A stretch of 5,056 nucleotides of DNA from an uncultured Clostridia bacterium (lineage in GTDB: Bacteria; Bacillota; Clostridia; Oscillospirales; Ruminococcaceae): positions 1 through 5,056 of the forward strand of contig CAMDZU010000127.1 in assembly GCA_945910715.1 (NCBI GenBank). Direction: 5' to 3'. The position numbers were made by a program, and so were the translations under genes. Below the pieces are notes generated by a model, which ran no database searches, was not told the DNA's origin, and was given only the letters and a program-made list of their open reading frames with translations. The stretch's first letter is position 1. The number at the start of each line of letters is the position of its first letter. Positions 1 to 3,912 of the stretch are shown piece by piece.

Positions 1-128
1 AATTCCCCGTCCCCGTATAGGGCGCGGTAAACTACCATATTTTCAAGGGTTTCGCTGTTTCTGGCAATGCCCACAACCTCGTACTTATTGCCCTTGAAAT
101 GTCTGTATATTCCTTTTTTAATTTCCAT
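1..128 (-). CDS. DUF1653 domain protein, N-terminal part (cut by window edge)
   Basis: The minus strand reads from ATG at 128 leftward off the window, giving 42 residues. The protein opens MEIKKGIYRHFKGNKYEVVG and continues with ARNSETLENMVVYRALYG. This matches the DUF1653 signature as I remember it (KGxYRHFKGNxYEV, then SETxExxVVYxALYG), a small domain of about 65-75 residues in bacteria. Its biochemical role is unknown to me. The start is supported by an AAAGGA ribosome site at 134-139, 5 nt upstream of the ATG. The gene is divergent from the SLOG-like gene. A perfect 11-bp inverted repeat lies in its presumed leader. I found no convincing minus-strand promoter. The C-terminal part lies outside the window, so completeness cannot be judged. 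Confidence 0.85.
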   Translation of the reverse strand, partial: MEIKKGIYRHFKGNKYEVVGIARNSETLENMVVYRALYGDGE

Positions 129-153
129 AGAGATCCTTTCGCAGTCTTGGTTT

Positions 154-184
154 TTCGACATTTTTCGATGCGTAAAATGTCGAA
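154..184. repeat. Perfect 11-bp inverted repeat in the divergent intergenic region
   Basis: TTCGACATTTT (154-164) and AAAATGTCGAA (174-184) are exact reverse complements around a 9-nt centre. In minus-strand RNA this would be a hairpin in the leader of the DUF1653 gene, with its foot about 26 nt upstream of the start codon. It could be an operator, a leader hairpin or a weak terminator. There is no proper T-run on the minus side and only TTTT on the plus side. Confidence 0.55.
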
Positions 185-249
185 TTTTGCGGTATTGTGA
201 TGAATAAAAAGTTATTTTCCACCTGGAACAAATTTATTTTCAAAAAGCC

Positions 250-278
250 TTGCTTTTTTCAAATTTTTATTATACAAT
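250..278 (+). promoter_or_regulatory. Sigma-A type promoter for the SLOG-like gene
   Basis: TTGCTT (250-255) and TACAAT (273-278) are separated by 17 bp, predicting a start near 285 and a leader of about 40 nt. A small inverted repeat, AAAAAGC-CTT-GCTTTTT (242-258), overlaps the -35 and could be an operator or chance. Confidence 0.6.
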
Positions 279-308
279 ACTCTAAGAAGTCAAAAAATAT
301 CGATTTAA

Positions 309-316
309 AAGGGGGG
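309..316 (+). promoter_or_regulatory. G-rich ribosome site placing the start at an ATC codon
   Basis: AGGGGGG ends at 316, 8 nt before ATC (325-327). That ATC sits exactly where the family's N-terminus should begin. No ATG, GTG or TTG occurs in this frame between the upstream stop (283-285) and GTG at 487. Confidence 0.5.
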
Positions 317-324
317 CGGAAGAT

Positions 325-810
325 ATCAGAGCCTGTACTTTTTTCGGAATAGATATAAATGATTACAGCTTCGGTCTTGACTATACAAGCCCCTCCTGCG
401 TAAAGCTCAAAATCGCCCTTACACAGCTTATTCAGCAGCAGTATGTAAACGGAATAAAAAAGTTTTTCTCCACCTGCGAGCAGGGTGTGGAACTGTGGGG
501 AGCGGAAATTGTAACGGCTCAGATGTCCTTCGACAGCGAAATTGAGCTTGACTGCCTGCTTTCCTCCGAGGAACAGCCTGTGAAATGGTGCCTTGACAAT
601 CAGGAGCTTTATTTCAAGGTGCTGGAGGACTGCTCAAAGGTAAAGTACCTCCACGCTCACCCTGTGCCCGACTGCCTTGAAATAAGCCGCAAAAAGCTTA
701 TTGATTTAAGCACCAACATAATTGCGGTTGTGCCCAAGGGCAAGACCTATCCCGAGCTTGAATACGCAAAGGAAAAAGGCCGTGAAATTATTTATCTGTA
801 TGTAGATTAG
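325..810 (+). CDS. SLOG-superfamily protein, YpsA/DUF1273-like, with apparent ATC start
   Basis: Read from ATC the protein is 161 aa, close to the roughly 180 aa of YpsA/DUF1273 proteins. It opens RACTFFG, the first Rossmann strand. Residues about 49-61 (STCEQGVELWGAE) match the family's SGxxxGVExWxAE loop, which in SLOG proteins binds a nucleotide-like ligand. The C-terminal part has DLSTNIIAVV followed by ELEYAKEKGREIIYLY, the family's last strand-helix-strand. SLOG proteins are proposed nucleotide or ligand sensors; YpsA has been linked to Gram-positive cell division. The first conventional start, GTG at 487, would remove the first 54 residues and the first strands, so it is unlikely to be the native start. 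Either ATC is used or the ATG was lost by point change. The rest of the frame is intact and the unit has its own promoter and terminator. Its last 23 nt overlap the opposing gene. Confidence 0.75.
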   Translation: MRACTFFGIDINDYSFGLDYTSPSCVKLKIALTQLIQQQYVNGIKKFFSTCEQGVELWGAEIVTAQMSFDSEIELDCLLSSEEQPVKWCLDNQELYFKVLEDCSKVKYLHAHPVPDCLEISRKKLIDLSTNIIAVVPKGKTYPELEYAKEKGREIIYLYVD

Positions 811-1159
811 CTTCGGACTTTCGAGTCTGAAGCATTTCTTTTGCCTTGTAATACAGCGTGTAAAACTCCTGCACCGAGTTTTCAAGGAAATAATAGTGCC
901 ATATATAAGGTATTTCCAACAAAAGAAACAGTCCGCCAAGAAGCATGATTATATTAGGCTCGCCGCCCGAAAAAACAAGGCAAAGCACCGTCATAACCGC
1001 AAAGGTCATGGTTACAATAAGATGTACCAGCCTTTCGTGCTGATAAAAGCCTATTCTTGTGTATAAATCCTCGCAGAACTGTTCCCAGTCCGTTTCGGGA
1101 GAGCTTTCCTCAATTGTTTTCTTAACCAGCTTCTTGTATTCCGCAATTTCGCTTTTCAT
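788..1159 (-). CDS. Small two-helix membrane protein, unknown function
   Basis: A 123-aa protein of no family I recognise. Residues 1-42 are charged and helical (MKSEIAEYKKLVKKTIEESS, then TDWEQFCEDLYTRIGFYQHER). Two hydrophobic segments follow, about 44-64 (LVHLIVTMTFAVMTVLCLVF) and 69-90 (NIIMLLGGLFLLLEIPYIWHYY), joined by a short GGEP turn. A helical, lysine-rich tail ends the protein. Both termini are probably cytoplasmic. The ATG overlaps the TGA of the upstream pseudo-receiver gene (ATGA, 1159-1156), and a GAGGGA ribosome site lies inside that gene, so the two are translationally coupled and probably work together. The 3' end overlaps the convergent SLOG-like gene by 23 nt. A membrane anchor or output partner for the pseudo-receiver is an inference from this coupling only. 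Confidence 0.8.
   Translation of the reverse strand: MKSEIAEYKKLVKKTIEESSPETDWEQFCEDLYTRIGFYQHERLVHLIVTMTFAVMTVLCLVFSGGEPNIIMLLGGLFLLLEIPYIWHYYFLENSVQEFYTLYYKAKEMLQTRKSEANLHTDK
810..842 (+). terminator. Intrinsic terminator with UUCG loop, overlapping the SLOG stop codon
   Basis: GCTTCGGACT (810-819) pairs with AGTCTGAAGC (824-833), 10 bp with one G-U pair, closed by a TTCG tetraloop and followed by ATTTCTTTT. The first stem base is the last base of the TAG stop. The element lies inside the coding region of the opposing membrane-protein gene and encodes part of its C-terminal tail. The T-run exists only on the plus strand. Confidence 0.8.
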
Positions 1160-1680
1160 TTGCCGTCCCTCATCATATCCGCAAGCTGAGCCATAAGGTC
1201 GCTGCCCATATTGTTCTGTATAAAGTCAGAAAGGTTGCTGTCCTGTTTGCCAACGGAAAACCTTTTTCTCTCAACAAAATCCTCATAATCACGGAGATTG
1301 TCGGTGTGATTTTTCCAGCTTTCCAGTATGAAATCGCCCTTTGTACGCAGGTCAACGGGGTTTATGGGCAGCTTTACAAAATCCGCAACACCAAGGCTCA
1401 TATAGTTTTCAAGGGTAACTTTGTCCATATTGTTCATCAGCATTATTGTGGGACAATAGTCGCTGTCCCTTATTCTGCGTATCTGTCTTAAGGTGCTGCC
1501 GCCGTCAATATATTCCATATTCTGAGTGATTATCATAAGGTCGAAGGGCTTGATTTTTACCGCTTCAATGGCGGTAATTCCGTTGTCGCAGGAAACAATA
1601 CTGTAACCTTTGCCGTCAAAGGTGCTTCTGATTGCTTCAAGCTCTTTTGGATTTCCCGAAACTGCAAGAATTGTACTCAT
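1156..1680 (-). CDS. Pseudo-receiver (CheY-like) protein with helical tail
   Basis: A 174-aa protein with a response-regulator receiver fold over residues 1-111 and a charged, mostly helical tail (112-174) without a recognisable DNA-binding domain. The fold follows the CheY pattern: MSTILAVSGN for strand 1, FDLMIITQNMEYIDGG for strand 3, and ADFVKLP for strand 5, retaining Lys103. The residues needed for phosphorylation are altered. The acidic pair after strand 1 is Ser8-Gly9, the phospho-acceptor position is Thr52, and the switch Ser/Thr region reads LMNN. It is therefore probably a phosphorylation-independent protein-interaction module. I chose ATG at 1680 because AGGAGG precedes it at ideal spacing; an upstream in-frame TTG at 1695 would place the SD inside the gene. 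It is first in a two-gene operon with the membrane protein. Confidence 0.85.
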   Translation of the reverse strand: MSTILAVSGNPKELEAIRSTFDGKGYSIVSCDNGITAIEAVKIKPFDLMIITQNMEYIDGGSTLRQIRRIRDSDYCPTIMLMNNMDKVTLENYMSLGVADFVKLPINPVDLRTKGDFILESWKNHTDNLRDYEDFVERKRFSVGKQDSNLSDFIQNNMGSDLMAQLADMMRDGK

Positions 1681-1685
1681 TTTTA

Positions 1686-1691
1686 CCTCCT
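1686..1691 (-). promoter_or_regulatory. AGGAGG ribosome site fixing the pseudo-receiver start
   Basis: The complement of CCTCCT at 1686-1691 is a perfect AGGAGG, 5 nt before ATG at 1680. It excludes the longer reading from TTG at 1695. Confidence 0.85.
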
Positions 1692-1715
1692 GCAATATAA
1701 ATAAGAATTTTTTAA

Positions 1716-1744
1716 ATTATAACACAAAACGGCAAAAATTTCAA
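1716..1744 (-). promoter_or_regulatory. Sigma-A promoter of the pseudo-receiver/membrane-protein operon
   Basis: On the minus strand TTGAAA (1744-1739) and a perfect TATAAT (1721-1716) are separated by 17 bp, with a start expected near 1709. The spacer contains TTGCCGTTT (1735-1727), the same 9-mer found in the second repeat upstream of the candidate ncRNA promoter. That may be chance. Confidence 0.8.
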
Positions 1745-1755
1745 TAACGTATTGA
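1741..1755. repeat. Short inverted repeat between divergent promoters
   Basis: TCAATA (1741-1746) and TATTGA (1750-1755) are exact complements around 3 bp. The dyad overlaps the -35 elements of both divergent promoters. Because both -35s begin TTGA, part of the symmetry is automatic; a shared operator is possible. Confidence 0.4.
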
Positions 1756-1780
1756 CATTTCTATACTAAAATAGTATAGT
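1752..1780 (+). promoter_or_regulatory. Strong sigma-A promoter of the HMA-remnant unit
   Basis: A consensus TTGACA (1752-1757) and TATAGT (1775-1780) are separated by 17 bp, predicting a start near 1787. This is one of the closest matches to consensus in the window, despite driving what looks like a broken gene. Confidence 0.85.
1761..1779. promoter_or_regulatory. Palindromic operator over the spacer and -10
   Basis: CTATACTA (1761-1768) and TAGTATAG (1772-1779) form a perfect 8-3-8 inverted repeat covering half the spacer and most of the -10. A protein bound here would block RNA polymerase. Given the downstream HMA sequence, a metal-responsive repressor is plausible. I do not recognise the motif as that of a specific family. 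Confidence 0.6.
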
Positions 1781-1807
1781 TTTGTTAAGGTCGGGTGAAA
1801 GGAGAAA

Positions 1808-1936
1808 ATAAAGGCCAAGGAGAAATTTGACGTTGAAAAGAAAACCGCCTATTGCGAAATAAGCGGCGAGGTAAGCGACAGCGTGCTTGAAAAGGCGGTT
1901 GCTGACGCAGGGTATGAGGTTGTGAAAATTTCATAA
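1808..1936 (+). pseudogene. Truncated CopZ-like heavy-metal-associated (HMA) domain
   Basis: The frame ending at TAA 1934-1936 encodes FDVEKKTAYCEISGEVSD, then LEKAVADAGYEVVKIS. This is the second half (strands 2-3, helix 2, strand 4) of a ferredoxin-like HMA domain, the fold of copper chaperones such as CopZ and of P-type ATPase metal-binding domains. The first strand and helix with the metal-binding CxxC, about 30 residues, are absent. No ATG, GTG or TTG precedes the domain in frame: a TGA at 1796-1798 is followed by AAGGAG and the first plausible codon is ATA at 1808. A promoter, operator, SD (1798-1804) and terminator surround it. The simplest reading is a deletion of about 90 bp that removed the start and the CxxC half and left the unit otherwise intact. 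Translation from ATA (about 42 aa) cannot be excluded, but the product would lack the metal site. Confidence 0.75.
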
Positions 1937-1940
1937 GGAA

Positions 1941-1975
1941 AAATGCCCGTTTCAAATACGAAACGGGCATTTCTT
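1941..1975. terminator. Perfect 13-bp terminator hairpin, probably bidirectional
   Basis: AAATGCCCGTTTC (1941-1953) pairs perfectly with GAAACGGGCATTT (1960-1972) around a 6-nt loop. TTTCTTT follows on the plus strand and ATTTTTCC on the minus strand. It closes the HMA-remnant unit 4 nt after its stop and can also stop leftward transcription from the purF-like gene. Confidence 0.85.
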
Positions 1976-1997
1976 TCCCCAAAAAACCGACTTTAAA

Positions 1998-2096
1998 AGA
2001 CCGGCAAGAAGCCGTCAGATGCGAGGACCCCCACGGCAAGGCTTTGTGCCTGCCGTGGGGGTGTTGACGAAGCAGATGGCGGCTTTACGTCGGTCT
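1998..2096. other. About 100-nt imperfect hairpin downstream of the purF-like gene
   Basis: The core is a 12-bp GC-rich stem, ACCCCCACGGCA (2027-2038) with TGCCGTGGGGGT (2051-2062), extended inward by GGC/GCC. An outer stem pairs AGACCGGC (1998-2005) with GTCGGTCT (2089-2096) and AAGCCGTC (2009-2016) with GGCGGCTT (2078-2085). Two of these pairs are G-U when read on the plus strand and A-C mismatches on the minus strand, a weak hint that plus-strand RNA or DNA is the folded form. On the minus strand the outer stem is followed by TCTTTT, so it could end purF-like transcription. The element is more GC-rich than its surroundings. It may be a long terminator, a 3' UTR structure or a dispersed palindromic repeat. 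No gene is seen between 1973 and 2123. Confidence 0.55.
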
Positions 2097-2123
2097 GCAC
2101 TCACATTACAATATTCAAAACAC

Positions 2124-3530
2124 TCATTCTCTGCCGTCCCAGCAGTAGGTACACAGCTTGCAGGGCTCGATTCCCACAGACGCAATCATATCGTCCAGTC
2201 TGTGGAAGCGGAGGGAGGTGAAGTTAAGCTCCTTCCGTATTTCCTCCAGCATTTCCTTATAGTTTTGGCTATCGGGATTTGCGTAGTCGAGGAGCGTTTC
2301 TCTGCTTACATTGTCACCCTCCCGTCTTGCAATAACACGTCTTGCAATAAGGTCCATTTCGGAGGTAGAGCGTGAGAAATTCAGGTACTTGCAGCCGAAA
2401 AGGAGAGGCGGACAGGCAGGACGAATATGAACCTCCTTTGCGCCGCTCTGATAGAGAAATTCCGTTGTTTCACGGAGCTGTGTGCCTCTTACGATACTGT
2501 CGTCGATAAGCAGCAGCTTTTTGCCCTTGATAAGGGAATCAACGGGGATAAGCTTCATTTTGGCGATTTTGTTGCGCTGCGACTGGTTAACGGGCATAAA
2601 GGAACGGGGCCATGTGGGGGTGTACTTGATAAAGGGTCTTGCAAAGGGGATTCCCGAGCGGTTGGAATAACCGACTGCGTGAGCCGTGCCCGAATCGGGA
2701 ACGCCTGCCACCATATCCGGCTTTGCGTCGTCACGGTCGGCAAGCATTGCGCCGCAGCGATAGCGCATTTCCTCAACGCTTACTCCCTCGTAGGAGGAGC
2801 AGGGATAGCCGTAGTAAACCCACAGGAAGGTGCATATCTTCATTTTGTCCCCGGGCTTTGCAATGGTCTTTACTCCGTCGGCGGTAACAAAAACAATTTC
2901 TCCCGGACCAAGCTCACGCTCGGCGGTATAGCCAAGGTTAAGGTAAGCGAAGGACTCGAAGCAAACGCAGTGTGCGTCCTCTTTTTTGCCGATTGCAACA
3001 GGTGTTCTGCCCAGCTTGTCCCTTGCGGCGTAAATTCCCTCGGGGGTAAGCAGCAGAATGGTCATTGAGCCGTCAATAAGCTCCTGAGCGTACTTTATGC
3101 CCTCGGGAATGGTGTCCTTCTGATTGATTATTGCCGCAACAAGCTCCGTTGCGTTTACCTCGCCGCCGCTCATTTCGAGGAAATGAGTGTGGCCGTTTTT
3201 GTATATCATTTCAATAAGGCTGTCAACGTTGTTGATTTTGCCTACTGTGGTAATTGCGTATGTGCCAAGGTGAGAGCGCACCATAAGAGGCTGGGGCTCG
3301 TAATCGGAAATGCAGCCGATACCCGATTTGCCCTCCATGTGGTTTACGTCCTCTGCAAATTTTGTTCTGAAAGGAGAGTTTTCGATATTGTGAATAGAGC
3401 GATCAAAGCCCTTTTCTCCGTACATAACCATACCTGCACGTCTTGTGCCTAAATGGGAATGGTAATCCGTTCCGTAGAAAACGTCAAAAACGCAGTTTTC
3501 CTTTGAAACTGCTCCAAAAAATCCGCCCAT
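2124..3530 (-). CDS. PurF-like amidophosphoribosyltransferase paralogue lacking glutaminase residues
   Basis: A 468-aa protein, close to the length of class II PurF, which makes phosphoribosylamine from PRPP and glutamine in purine synthesis. The C-terminal half has the phosphoribosyltransferase PRPP loop LLLIDDSIVRGT (339-350), then GAKEVHIR. Cysteines fitting the [4Fe-4S] sites of Bacillus PurF are present: Cys233 (KIC), Cys380 (FGC) and the C-terminal CKLCTYC (457-463). The N-terminal Ntn-hydrolase half is recognisable but stripped of catalysis. It starts MGGFFGAVS where PurF has (M)CGIFG, GHVRYST reads GCISDYE (72-78), HNGNLxN reads TVGKINN (95-101), and the usual Asp before the TE motif is Ala (NATEL). 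Glutamine-dependent chemistry is therefore unlikely; it may use ammonia or do something else. I chose ATG at 3530 because GGxFG must be N-terminal and AGGT precedes it by 7 nt; the longer frame to 3599 runs through the promoter. It stands alone, without other pur genes nearby. Confidence 0.9.
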   Translation of the reverse strand: MGGFFGAVSKENCVFDVFYGTDYHSHLGTRRAGMVMYGEKGFDRSIHNIENSPFRTKFAEDVNHMEGKSGIGCISDYEPQPLMVRSHLGTYAITTVGKINNVDSLIEMIYKNGHTHFLEMSGGEVNATELVAAIINQKDTIPEGIKYAQELIDGSMTILLLTPEGIYAARDKLGRTPVAIGKKEDAHCVCFESFAYLNLGYTAERELGPGEIVFVTADGVKTIAKPGDKMKICTFLWVYYGYPCSSYEGVSVEEMRYRCGAMLADRDDAKPDMVAGVPDSGTAHAVGYSNRSGIPFARPFIKYTPTWPRSFMPVNQSQRNKIAKMKLIPVDSLIKGKKLLLIDDSIVRGTQLRETTEFLYQSGAKEVHIRPACPPLLFGCKYLNFSRSTSEMDLIARRVIARREGDNVSRETLLDYANPDSQNYKEMLEEIRKELNFTSLRFHRLDDMIASVGIEPCKLCTYCWDGRE

Positions 3531-3570
3531 TTGTTTTACCTGCCCTTTTATAGATTTGTAGTAGATTTTC

Positions 3571-3599
3571 AGTATATCACAAAATTGCCTTTTACGCAA
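3571..3599 (-). promoter_or_regulatory. Promoter of the purF-like gene with extended -10
   Basis: On the minus strand TTGCGT (3599-3594) and TATACT (3576-3571) are 17 bp apart, with TGA directly before the -10 (TGn extension). The leader would be about 34 nt, leaving no room for a riboswitch. I see no PurR-type CCGAAC boxes. Confidence 0.7.
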
Positions 3600-3614
3600 T
3601 AGCCGCAGCCAAAT

Positions 3615-3646
3615 TTACCGTTTGAGTAAGTTTTTTGCCGTTTGAG
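3615..3646 (+). repeat. Two direct repeats 20 bp apart, LytTR-box-like
   Basis: TTACCGTTTGAG (3615-3626) and TTGCCGTTTGAG (3635-3646) differ at one base and are exactly 20 bp apart. The second copy ends 9 bp before the -35 of the rightward promoter, and a weaker ACCGTTGAC overlaps that -35. LytTR-family regulators such as AgrA bind 9-bp direct repeats related to ACAGTTAAG, 12-13 bp apart and just upstream of a -35. Here the spacing is about one base shorter and the match is partial. The repeats also lie upstream of the divergent purF-like promoter, so either or both could be controlled. Confidence 0.55.
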
Positions 3647-3655
3647 CCAAAACCG

Positions 3656-3684
3656 TTGACTGTGCTGTGGCAATATGCTAAAAT
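3656..3684 (+). promoter_or_regulatory. Strong extended -10 promoter of the candidate ncRNA
   Basis: TTGACT (3656-3661) and TAAAAT (3679-3684) are separated by 17 bp, with TGC directly before the -10. The start is expected at 3691-3692. It faces away from the purF-like gene and points at no plus-strand gene. Confidence 0.8.
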
Positions 3685-3690
3685 GTGCTT

Positions 3691-3910
3691 GACTTAAAGA
3701 TTTAACTGTGAATAGCACAGTCGTATTTTAGGTTATAAACATTTCTCCTTATTGAACTTTGTGCCGTTTGGGTGGGGACATCGGCAAACATGGTTCCAAC
3801 CGTCAAACGGTACGGTCAGTCTTTATTTGTGGTGGATAAAGGCTGACGCATAATGTATATTCGGATATATTATGCACAGAAGCGTCGGGTTTATTGCCCG
3901 ACGCTTTTTT
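3691..3910 (+). ncRNA. Candidate orphan structured RNA of about 220 nt
   Basis: The stretch between a strong promoter and an intrinsic terminator has no convincing ORF but much secondary structure. In order: a 6-bp hairpin (3705-3710 with 3716-3721); an unpaired CU-rich linker including ATTTCTCCTT (3741-3750); a long hairpin of 10 bp (3761-3770 with 3804-3813) continued by a 9-position arm with one mismatch (3771-3779 with 3793-3801); a 12-bp hairpin with one G-U pair (3815-3826 with 3836-3847); an AU-rich hairpin (3848-3875) with a TCGG loop; and the terminator stem. The transcript ends just before the stop codon of the convergent LytTR gene. No downstream gene is present for it to control in cis, so a trans-acting or protein-binding RNA is more likely than a riboswitch. 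I cannot assign it to a known family; a single-long-hairpin 6S architecture is not seen. Confidence 0.65.
3880..3910 (+). terminator. Intrinsic terminator of the candidate ncRNA
   Basis: AAGCGTCGGG (3880-3889) pairs with CCCGACGCTT (3897-3906) around a 7-nt loop and continues into a plus-strand T-run to 3910. On the minus strand the stem is followed by CTGTGC, so it is a poor terminator for the LytTR gene. Confidence 0.85.
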
Positions 3911-3912
3911 CG

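Noticed and set aside
242..258. Terminator hairpin upstream of the SLOG-like gene
   Set aside because: The stem is only 7 bp of mostly A-T with a 3-nt loop, overlaps a -35 element, and no plus-strand gene precedes it.
2028..2061. CRISPR repeat or recombination site in the GC-rich palindrome
   Set aside because: Only one copy is present, with no spacer periodicity and no integrase or cas gene in the window.
2427..3068. Long plus-strand open frame (213 codons) antisense to the purF-like gene
   Set aside because: It is a mirror of the purF-like coding frame with no ribosome site or recognisable domain; the minus-strand protein is clearly real.
3531..3660. PurR-type control of the purF-like gene
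   Set aside because: No CCGAAC-type PurBox pair; the CCGTTTGAG copies are direct repeats with a different core.
3790..3846. 18-codon ORF (MVPTVKRYGQSLFVVDKG) inside the candidate ncRNA
   Set aside because: No SD at proper distance, and the start codon is in the apical part of the long hairpin. A 30-codon frame from GTG 3761 also lacks an SD. A dual-function RNA is not excluded but not supported.
3691..3910. 6S RNA, SRP RNA, tmRNA, RNase P RNA or a T-box/riboswitch
   Set aside because: The fold is a chain of separate hairpins, not the single bubble-containing rod of 6S. None of the conserved motifs I know for the other families is seen, and no downstream plus-strand gene exists for a riboswitch.
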